DNA from: an uncultured Oscillospiraceae bacterium
GTDB taxonomy: Bacteria > Bacillota > Clostridia > Oscillospirales > Oscillospiraceae
DNA length: 43,240 nucleotides
Direction: 5' to 3'
NCBI GenBank assembly: GCA_910587395.1
Contig: CAJULJ010000023.1
Coordinates: 1-43,240 of the forward strand
The position numbers were made by a program, and so were the translations under genes. Numbering within the stretch: the first letter of the stretch is position 1; every line of letters begins with the position of its first letter. Below the pieces are notes generated by a model. It was not told the origin of the DNA and searched no databases. It worked only from the letters and a program-made list of their open reading frames with translations. This document shows, one piece after another, positions 16,396 to 25,242 of this stretch.

Positions 16396-18793
16396 GAGCG
16401 TCATCCGGCTCACCCCGGAGGCAAAGCTGTCCGGTCCGGACAAGCGGCGGCTGGTATCCGCTGTGAAGAAGGCTAAGCAGGACGGCAGGCTCCCCCAGAC
16501 CGCCCAGCAGACCATCCCCTACCGAGAGATGCGCCGAGACGGGATCTGTGTGGTGACGGACCGCTACTACACCAAGCAGGTCCGTTTCTACGACATCAAC
16601 TATCAGTTGGCCCAGAATGAGGACAAAAACCGGATCTTTGAGGACTACTGTGACTTCCTCAACTACTTCGACAGCTCCATCCACGTCCAGTTCTCCTTCC
16701 TCAACCAGCGGGCCGACCTGGAGGAGTGCCAGCGGTCCATCCAGATCCCGGAACAGATGGACGCCTACAACGGCATCCGGGAGGAATACTCGGATATGCT
16801 TCGGGACCAGCTCGCCAAGGGCAACAACGGGCTGACCAAGACCAAGTACATCACCTTCGGGGTGGAGGCGGACAACCTCAAAGCGGCCAAGCCCCGGCTG
16901 GAGCGTATCGAGGCGGACATTCTCGCCAATTTCAAGGTGCTGGGGGTCCGGGCCCATTCGCTGACCGGCTATGAGCGGCTGGCGGTGCTTCACCAGATGT
17001 TTCACCCCATGGGCGCTCAGAGGTTCCGCTTCGCCTGGGACGCCATCTGGAAAACGGGGCTGTCCAGTAAGGACTTCATCGCCCCAGACAGCTTCACCTT
17101 CCAGGATGGCCGGGTGTTCCAGATCGGCAGGACCTACGGCGCGGTGTCCTTCCTGCAAATTCTGGCCCCGGAGCTGACGGACAAAATGCTGAAGGAGTTC
17201 CTAGACCTGGAAAACAGCCAGGTGGTGACCCTGCACATCCAGTCCATCGACCAGAACGCCGCCATCAAAAACATCAAGCGGAAGCTCACCGACCTGGACC
17301 GCATGAAGATCGAGGAGCAGAAAAAGGCCGTCCGTGCCGGGTACGACATGGAGATCATCCCCAGCGACCTCGCCACCTACGGCACCGAGGCCAGGACGCT
17401 GCTGGAGGACCTGCAAAGCCGGAACGAGCGGATGTTCCTGGTGACGGTGCTGGTGCTCAATCTGGCGGATAGGCGGCAGCGGCTGAAAACCGACGTGTTC
17501 CAGGCGGCGGGGGTGGCTCAGAAGTACAACTGCGCCCTGCGGCGGCTGGACTGGCAGCAGGAGCAGGGCCTCATGTCCTCCCTCCCCCTGGGCTTAAACC
17601 AGATCGACATACAGCGGGGCTTGACCACTTCAAGCACCGCTATTTTTGTGCCCTTCACCACCCAGGAGCTGTTCATGGGCGGCGAGGCGCTGTATTACGG
17701 CCTCAACGCCCTGTCCAACAACCTTATCATGGCGGATCGCAAGCAGCTCAAGGCCCCCAACGGTCTGATCCTGGGCACCCCTGGCGGCGGCAAATCCTTC
17801 TCCGCCAAGCGGGAAATCGCAAATATCTTTCTCGTCACCCAGGACGATATCGCCATCATCGACCCGGAGGATGAGTATTCACCCCTGGTGCGGCGGCTGG
17901 GTGGGCAGGTCATCGACATCTCCCCCACGTCCAATCAGTACGTCAACCCCATGGACCTGAATTTGAACTACTCCGAGGACGACAACCCCCTGTCGCTGAA
18001 AAGCGACTTCATCCTCTCCCTCATGGAGCTGATCGTTGGGGGCAAGGCGGGGCTGGAACCCATTGAGAAAACGGTGATCGACCGCTGCGTCCATATGGTC
18101 TACCGGGACTATTTGCAGGACCCCCGGCCCGAGAAGATGCCCGTGCTGGGGGACCTTCATCAGCTTTTGTGCCAGCAGCCCGAGCCGGAGGCCCAGCGGC
18201 TGGCTACGGCGCTGGAGATCTACGTCACCGGCTCCCTCAACGTGTTCAACCACCGCACCAATGTGGAGATCAACAGCCGGATCGTGTGCTACATCATCAA
18301 AAACCTGGGCAAGCAGCTCAAAAAGATCGGGATGCAGGTGGTTCAGGATCAGGTTTGGGGCCGGGTCAGCGAAAACCGGGACGCCCACAAGTCCACCCGG
18401 CTCTATATTGATGAAATGCACCTTTTATTGCGGGATGAGCAGACGGCGGCGTACACAGTGGAGATTTGGAAGCGGTTCCGTAAATGGGGCGGTATTCCCA
18501 CAGGAATTACGCAAAACGTCAAGGATTTGCTGTCCTCTGCCGAAATCGAGAATATTTTCGAGAACTCGGACTTCATCTATATGCTCAATCAAGCCGCTGG
18601 GGACCGCCAAATTCTGGCCAAGCAGCTCAATATCTCCCCCCGCCAGCTCAGCTATGTGACCAACAGTGGGCCGGGTGAGGGGCTTTTGTTTTTCGGGAAC
18701 GTCATCATCCCTTTCGTGGACCACTTCCCCAAGGATACCGAGCTGTATCAACTACTCACCACCCGCCCGGAAGATCTGACGAAAGAGGGGTGA
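16325..18793 (+). CDS. VirB4/TrbE-like conjugal transfer ATPase
   Basis: 822 residues. The TTG start at 16325 has GGAGGT 8 bases upstream and lies inside prgI. The N-terminal ~440 residues match the VirB4-like region (I-P-Y-R-E-M...D-I-N-Y-Q-L-A-Q-N-E-D-K, L-A-K-G-N-N-G-L-T-K-T-K-Y-I-T-F-G). The C-terminal ATPase has Walker A G-T-P-G-G-G-K-S (Lys490), D-I-A-I-I-D-P-E-D-E-Y, and a second acidic block L-Y-I-D-E-M-H-L-L-L. VirB4 powers assembly and operation of the mating channel at the membrane. Length is normal for the family. It is followed after 3 bases by the DUF6674 gene. Confidence 0.95.
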   Translation: MRTKQQKTQVKSPRSAEKWRGSSESVIRLTPEAKLSGPDKRRLVSAVKKAKQDGRLPQTAQQTIPYREMRRDGICVVTDRYYTKQVRFYDINYQLAQNEDKNRIFEDYCDFLNYFDSSIHVQFSFLNQRADLEECQRSIQIPEQMDAYNGIREEYSDMLRDQLAKGNNGLTKTKYITFGVEADNLKAAKPRLERIEADILANFKVLGVRAHSLTGYERLAVLHQMFHPMGAQRFRFAWDAIWKTGLSSKDFIAPDSFTFQDGRVFQIGRTYGAVSFLQILAPELTDKMLKEFLDLENSQVVTLHIQSIDQNAAIKNIKRKLTDLDRMKIEEQKKAVRAGYDMEIIPSDLATYGTEARTLLEDLQSRNERMFLVTVLVLNLADRRQRLKTDVFQAAGVAQKYNCALRRLDWQQEQGLMSSLPLGLNQIDIQRGLTTSSTAIFVPFTTQELFMGGEALYYGLNALSNNLIMADRKQLKAPNGLILGTPGGGKSFSAKREIANIFLVTQDDIAIIDPEDEYSPLVRRLGGQVIDISPTSNQYVNPMDLNLNYSEDDNPLSLKSDFILSLMELIVGGKAGLEPIEKTVIDRCVHMVYRDYLQDPRPEKMPVLGDLHQLLCQQPEPEAQRLATALEIYVTGSLNVFNHRTNVEINSRIVCYIIKNLGKQLKKIGMQVVQDQVWGRVSENRDAHKSTRLYIDEMHLLLRDEQTAAYTVEIWKRFRKWGGIPTGITQNVKDLLSSAEIENIFENSDFIYMLNQAAGDRQILAKQLNISPRQLSYVTNSGPGEGLLFFGNVIIPFVDHFPKDTELYQLLTTRPEDLTKEG

Positions 18794-18796
18794 TAA

Positions 18797-19624
18797 ATGA
18801 TGGACCCCTTACAGGGACAGGAGGCAGTCCAGCAGTTCATGAAGCTGCTGGTGGAGAATGGGCGGCGTGGGCAGGCAATGGACCTGTCACAGCTCATGTG
18901 GTACATGGACGGCATGAACCGGCAATTTGAGGCGGTTTTGGCGGAGCTGCAAGAGGTCAGGGAGCAGCTTGCCCAGGAAAAAAGGCCGTCCGTCCGGGAA
19001 CACATGGAAAACGCGGCGTCTGCGCTTGAGGAGAAGGCACTGGCCGTTCGGGAGAAGCTGACCGGCCTGTGGGAGAGGATCACCCAATGCGCCGCCGACG
19101 CCGTGCGCAATTTCAAGGAGATGGGCGTGTCCGCATTGGACGGGGCGGTGTCGGCGCTGGGTGTGAAAAAGGCGCTGGAGGCCGTCCAGGACGGTATCAG
19201 CGGTCTGGTGGCGGACACCCGGAAAAGCATTGAAAAGGTTGAGGATATGGGGCACGATCTGCGCAGCGCGGGGGGCCATCTGAAAAATGTCGGACGGACC
19301 CTGCTGGGCAAGGAAGCCCAGGTTGTGGACGGTGGACAGGAGGGGCGGTTGCAGTCTGTGGTGCTGGCCCCCATGCGCGCCACCCAGCGGCTGTTGTCCG
19401 GTATGAACAACGCCACCCTCGCAGCCATCGGCAGTACGGAGCACCTGGAGCAGCGGGCGGCGGAGGTTCGCGCCGCCAAAGCGGAGCGGACGGCGGAAAA
19501 GCCGGGGAAGCGTCTGACGAAAAGGCTCTCCATTCGCCAAGACCTGGAGGCCAAAAAGCTGGAAGCTGCCGCCCGCGCCGCCGTGCCGGATCGGGAACGT
19601 AAGCCCCCGGAGGCGGCGCGATGA
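18797..19624 (+). CDS. DUF6674 family coiled-coil protein with shared tail
   Basis: 275 residues, strongly helical and charged, with no signal peptide. It opens with ...M-K-L-L-V-E-N-G-R-R-G-Q-A-M-D-L-S-Q-L-M-W-Y-M-D-G-M, then a coiled coil (about residues 35-95), an A/G-rich region with V-S-A-L-D-G-A-V-S-A-L-G-V-K-K, and M-N-N-A-T-L-A-A-I-G. This matches what I recall of DUF6674, found beside virB4 in this element type. Function unknown. It carries the tail motif twice: R-P-S-V-R-E-H-M at about residues 56-63 and R-L-S-I-R-Q-D-L 33 residues from the end, the latter ending in Arg like the other tails. The ATG of the next gene overlaps its stop (ATGA). Confidence 0.8.
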   Translation: MMDPLQGQEAVQQFMKLLVENGRRGQAMDLSQLMWYMDGMNRQFEAVLAELQEVREQLAQEKRPSVREHMENAASALEEKALAVREKLTGLWERITQCAADAVRNFKEMGVSALDGAVSALGVKKALEAVQDGISGLVADTRKSIEKVEDMGHDLRSAGGHLKNVGRTLLGKEAQVVDGGQEGRLQSVVLAPMRATQRLLSGMNNATLAAIGSTEHLEQRAAEVRAAKAERTAEKPGKRLTKRLSIRQDLEAKKLEAAARAAVPDRERKPPEAAR

Positions 19625-22401
19625 GCCGGAACCGCTATCGGGCCAAGTCCAAGCGGGTCCAGAAGCTGGGCCGGGACGGGCTGGTGGAACAGGACAAGGC
19701 CACCGGCGAGGAGCGCCGGGTCAGCCAGCGTACAGCGGATGTGTCCTTTGGGCTGGACCATACCCCGGATCAGGGGGTGGCACGGCCTGCCCCGGCCAAG
19801 GGGAAGAAGCGACGCCAGCCTCCACCGTCCCCGGTAGACCGTCCCGGTGGCGAGGTTGAGGCGTCCACCGGCCTGCGGGGGGCGGACGATGTTCCGGCGC
19901 AGGCCCCGCCCCTGGTGGAGGACAGCGGCCAGCCTCGGAAACAGCGGCAGCGGCGGCAGGGGCAAAAGCTCCGGCAGAATATGGCCGCTTCCACTGTCCG
20001 GGACCAGTCGGGGGAAGGATATGAGGCTGACGCCGCCCCTGACCTGACCCCGGAGCCGGATCGGGGCCATCTTCATTTTGAGGATGAACCCGCCCCGGAT
20101 GCAGGGGCAACGGAGAATGGCTTGTCGCCGTCTCCATCCGCTGGCCTGGATCAGAAACAGAGGCAGCGGAAACAGGCGGAGCGGTTTCGTCGTAGTACTG
20201 CGCCGCCGGTTCAGACTGACGCACAGAGCGGCGGGCGGCTGAACTTTGAGGAGGAGCAACCCACTTCTGGCACCGTCCCGCCCGCTGGACCGGATCGTCC
20301 CCGTCTGCATTTTGAGAACGAGGAGGCCAGTACCCCGGACATGGACGGCGAACCCGCCGCCCCGTCTCCTTCCCGCCGCCAACAACGGCGGTATGAGCGG
20401 GCGGAGCGGCGGGTGGAACAGTCCGGACGGCGGTTGGAGCGGGCACAGGCCCAGCTTCCCACAAAACGCCGCGCCCATTTGGAGCAGGAGTATGATGCCA
20501 ACACCGGGAAGACCCGCCGCCGTCTGCGGTTCGAGGAGGAGGTTCAGCCCGAGCAGGCAGCTCCATCTCTCCCCGCCCAGGCGGGGCACACGTTGAAAAC
20601 GGCGGCGGTGATGAAAATTCACGGCAAATTCCGGGAAGTGGAGCACCAGAATGTGGCGGTGGAGGCGGCGCATAAGGGCGAATTTGCCGCAGAGCGGGCC
20701 ACAGGCCGGTTCCTGCGTTGGAACAAGCGCCGCCTGCGCTCCAAACCCTTCCGGGCGGCGCGTCGGGCGGAACGCCGACTGGCCCAGGACCGGGCGGAGC
20801 TGGCGTGGCAGAACGCCATCCGGGACCACCCCGAGCTGCGGCGGCAAAACGCCCTTTCCCGGTGGATGCAGAAGCGGAAACTCAGGCGCAAGTACGCCCA
20901 GGTCGCGCGGGAGGCCCAGCGAACCGCCCAGCACACCCAGCAGACGGCCACCGCCGTGGGGAAGATCGCCCGCGCAGTGCAGCGGTACGCGGCGGCGCAC
21001 AAGAGCGCCCTGCTGATCGTGGCAATGCTGGCGCTAGTGATTGCCTTTTTTTCGTCGGGGCTGGCCTCCTGCACCGCCATGCTGTCCGGGGGGCAAGCCT
21101 CCTTCCTGTCCGCTACCTGTCTGGCGAATGAGCAGGATATCTGCAATTCTGAACTGTATTTTACAGAATTGGAAACGAATTTGCAACTGGATATCAGCGG
21201 CACCGAAACCGCCCATCCCGGCTATGACGAATACCGCTGCAGCGTGGGCGAGATCAGCCACAATCCCTATGAGCTGATGGCCTACCTCGCCACCCTGTAC
21301 GACCCCTTCACCTTTGAGCAGGTGCGCCCGGAAATCGAACGCCTTTTTGCTGAGAAATACCAGCTCGCCCGGACGCCCATCACCGAAACCAAATACGATG
21401 AGAACGGTAATCCCTATCAATGGAAGGTGCTGAAAACCACCCTCACCGTGCGCCGGTGGGCGGACCTGATGGCTGAAACCCTCACCCCAGGAGAGCAGAC
21501 GGACCGCTATGGCGCTTATATGCAGACCTACGGCAACCGTCAGGCGTTTTCCAACCCCTTTGACTTCCCCTGGCTGGGCCATGTGTCCAGTCCCTACGGC
21601 TGGCGGGTCCACCCCATCAGCGGGGAAAAGAACCTGCACCGGGGCGTGGATATCGCCGCCGCCCAGGGCACCGACATCCATGCCGTCCAGGACGGGCGGG
21701 TGGTGTCGGCGGGGAACGCTGGCGGCTGCGGCCTGTGCGTGGTGATCGAGGACGAAAAAGGCTATCAGTCCCGGTACGCCCACTGTGCCAGCCTCTCCGT
21801 CAACGCGGGGCAGGAAGTGAAGCGGGGGGACGTGATCGCCACGGTGGGCAGCACCGGGGACAGCACCGGCCCCCACCTCCATCTGGAGGTCATGCTGAAC
21901 GGCGAATACCTGAATCCCTATTATTTTGTGGACACGGGCGGTTATACCAGCGCCCTCCCCGGCACACCGGGCGGGCCGGAAATCCCGGACAATCCCGGCG
22001 CGGCAATGGGGAGCGACCGCTTCCAGGCCATGCTGGCCGTGGCAGAGCAGTATCTCGGTTTCCCCTATGTCTGGGGCGGCGCCACCCCCGCCACCTCCTT
22101 CGACTGCTCCGGCTATGTGTCCTGGGTCATCAACCACAGCGGCTGGAGCTACGGACGGCTTGGGGTGATGGGCCTGGAGGATATCTGCACCCCGGTGTCC
22201 GCCGCTGACGCCCAGCCCGGTGACTTGATCTTCTTCATCGGCACCTACGACGCGCCCTATCCCAACCGGCCCACCCATGTGGGCATCTATGTGGGCGGCG
22301 GGCGGATGATCCACTGCGGCGACCCCATTTCCTATGCCAGCATCAACACACCCTATTGGCAGTCTCATTTTTATTCTTTTGGGCGTTTACTCGCGCCCTG
22401 A
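19621..22401 (+). CDS. Membrane-anchored cell-wall hydrolase (M23 + NlpC/P60)
   Basis: 926 residues. The first ~455 are cytoplasmic, charged and probably disordered, with four short acidic repeats of form L-[HNR]-F-E-[DEN]-E near residues 149, 205, 228 and 301. A membrane helix follows (about residues 461-485). The outside part has an M23-like domain from about residue 670 (H-R-G-V-D-I, and H-L-H-L-E metal ligands) and a C-terminal NlpC/P60 domain with catalytic F-D-C-S-G-Y-V (Cys829) and T-H-V-G-I-Y-V-G-G-G. Such CwlT-like enzymes cut peptidoglycan so the mating channel can cross the wall. The very long cytoplasmic N-terminus is unusual. Start overlaps DUF6674. Confidence 0.92.
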   Translation: MSRNRYRAKSKRVQKLGRDGLVEQDKATGEERRVSQRTADVSFGLDHTPDQGVARPAPAKGKKRRQPPPSPVDRPGGEVEASTGLRGADDVPAQAPPLVEDSGQPRKQRQRRQGQKLRQNMAASTVRDQSGEGYEADAAPDLTPEPDRGHLHFEDEPAPDAGATENGLSPSPSAGLDQKQRQRKQAERFRRSTAPPVQTDAQSGGRLNFEEEQPTSGTVPPAGPDRPRLHFENEEASTPDMDGEPAAPSPSRRQQRRYERAERRVEQSGRRLERAQAQLPTKRRAHLEQEYDANTGKTRRRLRFEEEVQPEQAAPSLPAQAGHTLKTAAVMKIHGKFREVEHQNVAVEAAHKGEFAAERATGRFLRWNKRRLRSKPFRAARRAERRLAQDRAELAWQNAIRDHPELRRQNALSRWMQKRKLRRKYAQVAREAQRTAQHTQQTATAVGKIARAVQRYAAAHKSALLIVAMLALVIAFFSSGLASCTAMLSGGQASFLSATCLANEQDICNSELYFTELETNLQLDISGTETAHPGYDEYRCSVGEISHNPYELMAYLATLYDPFTFEQVRPEIERLFAEKYQLARTPITETKYDENGNPYQWKVLKTTLTVRRWADLMAETLTPGEQTDRYGAYMQTYGNRQAFSNPFDFPWLGHVSSPYGWRVHPISGEKNLHRGVDIAAAQGTDIHAVQDGRVVSAGNAGGCGLCVVIEDEKGYQSRYAHCASLSVNAGQEVKRGDVIATVGSTGDSTGPHLHLEVMLNGEYLNPYYFVDTGGYTSALPGTPGGPEIPDNPGAAMGSDRFQAMLAVAEQYLGFPYVWGGATPATSFDCSGYVSWVINHSGWSYGRLGVMGLEDICTPVSAADAQPGDLIFFIGTYDAPYPNRPTHVGIYVGGGRMIHCGDPISYASINTPYWQSHFYSFGRLLAP

Positions 22402-22419
22402 CATGATTGGAGGAATGTC

Positions 22420-23328
22420 ATGAAAATTGGTTTATACGATGTGGACGGCCACAACTGGCCAAACCTGTGCCTGATGAAGCTGTCCGCCCACTACAAAGCC
22501 CAGGGGGACGATGTGGAGATGTGGTCCCCCGAGGGCAATTACGATCTGGTCTACAAGAGCCGGGTGTTCACCGACAGCTATTCCAAGGACACCCAGGTGA
22601 TCGTCAATGCCGCCCATGTCATTTGCGGCGGCACGGGCTACGGCCCCGGCCCCGACCTGCCGGACGCGGTGGAGCACGCCCGTCCGGACTACAGCTTATA
22701 TCCGCAGTTTCAAGGCACCGCCTACGGCTTTCTGACCCGTGGCTGCCCCAGAAACTGCGGATTTTGTATTGTTTCCGGCAAGGAAGGGCGGCGGAGCCGT
22801 CAGGTGGCCGACCTGTCCGAGTTCTGGGACGGCCAGCGGGAGATCAAGCTGCTGGATCCCAACCTCCTGGCCTGCCCGGACCATGAAAAGCTGATTTTGC
22901 AGTTGGCGGACAGCCGTGCGTGGGTGGACTTCACCCAAGGGCTGGATATCCGGCTCATCACGCCGGACAACGCTGCTCTGCTGAACCGGGTACGGGCCAA
23001 GATAATTCATTTCGCCTGGGACGACCCCAACACGGACCTGACCCCCTATTTCCACCGCTTCCTGGAGCTTACCAATATCCACGACTTCCGGCGGCTGCGG
23101 GTGTATGTGCTGGTCAACTACAACAGCACCCACGAACAGGACCTGTACCGGGTGGACACCCTGCGCACCATGGGCTTCGACCCCTATGTGATGGTCTATG
23201 ACCGGCCCAGCGCCCCCCTCGTCACTCTCCAGCTCCAGCGGTGGGTGAACAACAAGCGGATATTCCGGGTGGTGCCCAGCTTTGCGGACTATGTGCCCAA
23301 CAAGCGGGGAGGCGCGGCCCATGCGTGA
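22420..23328 (+). CDS. Radical SAM protein of unknown substrate
   Basis: 302 residues. The N-terminal ~85 residues look like a small nucleotide/cobalamin-binding-like alpha/beta region (M-K-I-G-L-Y-D-V-D-G-H-N-W-P-N). The radical SAM cluster motif C-P-R-N-C-G-F-C (Cys109, Cys113, Cys116, CX3CX2C) follows, then a TIM-barrel-like part with L-L-D-P-N and Q-G-L-D-I-R-L. It is thus predicted to bind a 4Fe-4S cluster and cleave S-adenosylmethionine. The substrate is unknown. It sits inside the transfer operon between the wall hydrolase and DUF4315, overlapping the latter by 8 bases. A GGAGG site precedes the ATG. No maturation substrate peptide or transporter is visible beside it. Confidence 0.9.
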   Translation: MKIGLYDVDGHNWPNLCLMKLSAHYKAQGDDVEMWSPEGNYDLVYKSRVFTDSYSKDTQVIVNAAHVICGGTGYGPGPDLPDAVEHARPDYSLYPQFQGTAYGFLTRGCPRNCGFCIVSGKEGRRSRQVADLSEFWDGQREIKLLDPNLLACPDHEKLILQLADSRAWVDFTQGLDIRLITPDNAALLNRVRAKIIHFAWDDPNTDLTPYFHRFLELTNIHDFRRLRVYVLVNYNSTHEQDLYRVDTLRTMGFDPYVMVYDRPSAPLVTLQLQRWVNNKRIFRVVPSFADYVPNKRGGAAHA

Positions 23329-23572
23329 CGTATTTGAGGTCAAACGGGAGCGGATCAGGGCCGATCTTGCCAACGCCCGGGAGAAAGCCAGCCAGTGGCA
23401 GGCCCGCGCCCGCGATTTTGAGCGGCAGCTCACTGAGCTGGAGAACACGGAGATTTTGAGGATGGTCCACGATGTGGCGTCCTCCCCGGAGGAGCTGCGG
23501 GGCCTGCTGGACCTGATCCGGGCGGCGCAGGAACCGCCACAGAAAAATTTGACTGACCCAAAGGAGGTCTGA
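23321..23572 (+). CDS. DUF4315 family small coiled-coil protein
   Basis: 83 residues. The ATG at 23321 overlaps the radical SAM stop by 8 bases and has GGGGAGG upstream. It forms one long charged helix (K-R-E-R-I-R-A-D-L...R-Q-L-T-E-L-E-N-T-E-I-L) and a C-terminal segment with S-S-P-E-E-L-R-G-L-L-D-L-I-R. This fits DUF4315, a family restricted to conjugative elements and regularly encoded just before DUF4366, as here. Function unknown; a coiled-coil partner of the next gene's protein is a guess from context only. Confidence 0.85.
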   Translation: MRDVFEVKRERIRADLANAREKASQWQARARDFERQLTELENTEILRMVHDVASSPEELRGLLDLIRAAQEPPQKNLTDPKEV

Positions 23573-23578
23573 AACAAT

Positions 23579-24703
23579 TTGAAGTGTAAATTTCAGCGTA
23601 TTTTTTGCTCCCTGCTGTGTCTGGTGATGGCACTATCCCTGACGGGCACCGCCCTGGCTTATGACGGCAGCGAGGGCGAACAGGCCATTGCCATCCGCAT
23701 CACCCCGCCCAGCGGCTGGGCCGAACAGCGGGCGGAGGTGGAGGTCCGGCTCACCGACAACGCCGGGACCGGCTTTCAGCGTGCCCAGGTCCAGACGGGC
23801 GGCGGGGCTTGGCGGGACATCACCGGGGAGCTGGAACAGACGGAGAACCGCTGGTACACGGTGGTGGAGATCACGGAGAACTGCACCGTCTACGTCCGGG
23901 TGACGGGCAGGGATGGGACGATCTACGAGAAATCCCAGTATGTTCGGTGCTTTGACACGTCCAACGACCATCGTGCCCCAGCACCTTCCACACCCGGCGG
24001 AACCGATGCCACAGCTTCTCCCAACCCAGCGCCCCAGCCTTCGGCGGGGCTCACCACCCCGCCTGGAGGCCAGGGCACGGTGATCGACAATGTTTCCGGC
24101 ACCGCCACCGAGAGCGGACGGGAGTTCTTCACCATCGCCACCCCGGATGAGAACGTGTTTTATCTGGTTATCGACCGCCAGCGGAACAGCGAGAACGTGT
24201 ACTTTCTCAACGCCGTTACGGAGTCCGACCTGATGGCGCTGGCGGAGAAGGACCCGGAGGGGCCGTCCCAGTCCGCCGTGCCCGACCCCGCCCCGGTGTG
24301 CGCCTGTACCCAGAAATGCGTCCCCGGTGCGGTGAACGCCGCCTGTCCTGTCTGCGTCCTGTCCTGGCAGGGCTGTGCCGCCACAGCGGAGGCCCCCAGT
24401 CAGACAGACCCGGAGCCGGAGAAGCCCCAGGACAGCGGCGGGACCGGGACAGTCATCATCGTGCTGCTGGCGGCGCTGGCAGTGGGGGCCGCTGGCTGGT
24501 ACATCAAGATCTACAAGCCCAAGCACGATCTGGCCGACGCGGAGGACCTGGATGAGCTGACGGGGGGCGAGGAGGAGCCCACCGTCAATGAGGATGATCT
24601 GCCCGCTCCCCTCGCCTATGAGGAACCCGCGCCCCGTTCTTATGAAGACGAGCCCTATGAGCCGGACGCCCCCGAGGACTATGGCGGTGACGGCGACGTA
24701 TGA
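23579..24703 (+). CDS. DUF4366 secreted/membrane protein
   Basis: 374 residues from a TTG start with GGAGGTC 8-9 bases upstream. There is a signal peptide (basic M-K-C-K-F-Q-R, then L-L-C-L-V-M-A-L-S-L, cut after A-L-A). The extracellular part includes F-T-I-A-T-P-D-E-N-V-F-Y-L-V-I-D-R-Q-R and V-Y-F-L-N-A-V-T, typical of DUF4366 (CD1107-type element proteins). A cysteine-rich stretch (C-A-C-T-Q-K-C ... C-P-V-C) could bind metal or form disulfides. A C-terminal membrane helix (about residues 295-315) leads into an acidic cytoplasmic tail rich in E, D, P and Y. It probably belongs to the cell-surface part of the transfer machine. Stop overlaps the next small gene. Confidence 0.88.
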   Translation: MKCKFQRIFCSLLCLVMALSLTGTALAYDGSEGEQAIAIRITPPSGWAEQRAEVEVRLTDNAGTGFQRAQVQTGGGAWRDITGELEQTENRWYTVVEITENCTVYVRVTGRDGTIYEKSQYVRCFDTSNDHRAPAPSTPGGTDATASPNPAPQPSAGLTTPPGGQGTVIDNVSGTATESGREFFTIATPDENVFYLVIDRQRNSENVYFLNAVTESDLMALAEKDPEGPSQSAVPDPAPVCACTQKCVPGAVNAACPVCVLSWQGCAATAEAPSQTDPEPEKPQDSGGTGTVIIVLLAALAVGAAGWYIKIYKPKHDLADAEDLDELTGGEEEPTVNEDDLPAPLAYEEPAPRSYEDEPYEPDAPEDYGGDGDV

Positions 24704-24873
24704 CACGCTTCACCGACAGCCCCTATGAGGTGTTCATGACCCAGGTGCCCACCGGGAGAAGGGGCGCGCCGCCCCCCTCCCGGCCTCCCGGCCACCCCTG
24801 CGCGGGGTGCCCCTATGATAAGGGCGCGCCATGTATCGGGGTATGCCTTCGGAAGCTGGTGAGAAAGCGCTGA
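24700..24873 (+). CDS. Cysteine-rich microprotein
   Basis: 57 residues starting at an ATG that overlaps the DUF4366 stop (ATGA). It begins M-T-R-F-T-D-S-P-Y-E-V-F-M, has a Pro/Gly/Arg-rich middle (R-R-G-A-P-P-P-S-R-P-P-G), then C-A-G-C-P-Y-D-K-G-A-P-C-I-G-V-C with four cysteines in CX2C...CX3C spacing, and a basic end. The pattern suggests a small zinc-binding finger. It is too short for most gene finders. Translational coupling and the clean frame support it being real; function unknown. Confidence 0.6.
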   Translation: MTRFTDSPYEVFMTQVPTGRRGAPPPSRPPGHPCAGCPYDKGAPCIGVCLRKLVRKR

Positions 24874-24895
24874 TGGCACCGCTTCAGTAGCCCGT

Positions 24896-25234
24896 ATGAA
24901 GCAGGATATCGCCCATCAAAAGGGGTCGTTTCGTCAGCCGGGGAAAACAAACGGCCCGCTGAAACCGGGCGGGGACGGGAAAACCCGGAACAAACGGAGC
25001 GTGTGGAGCCTGTGTCCGGCGTATTTCAAAGGCGCTCACTGTGCCGTATTCCCGGAAAAGCTGGTTGAGCCGTGCATACTGGCCGGGTGTCCAGCGGGCG
25101 GGATGGTGCTGGACCCCTTTGCGGGGAGCGGCACCACCGGCGCTGTCGCCAAACGCCTCGGGCGCAGCTTCACCGGAGTTGAAATCAACCCCGCATACTG
25201 CAAGATCGCCGCTGATCGTATTGCGGCAAGTTAA
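24896..25234 (+). pseudogene. DNA methyltransferase C-terminal remnant (N4/N6 type)
   Basis: 112 residues equal to the C-terminal third of a beta-class N4-cytosine/N6-adenine methyltransferase: N-K-R-S-V-W, F-K-G-A-H, F-P-E-K-L-V-E-P-C-I-L-A-G and the SAM-binding motif D-P-F-A-G-S-G-T-T-G, then G-V-E-I-N-P. The N-terminal part with the catalytic D/S-P-P-Y motif and target recognition is absent. DNA just upstream encodes other genes, so the 5' part was lost. A short independent protein cannot be excluded, since the frame is intact and lacks stops. Without the catalytic motif it should not methylate DNA. Confidence 0.7.
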
Positions 25235-25242
25235 GGAAGGAC

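Noticed and set aside
18748..21000. A 750-codon minus-strand frame opposite DUF6674 and the wall hydrolase.
   Set aside because: Low-complexity shadow of charged, GC-rich plus-strand genes; no start signals or domains.
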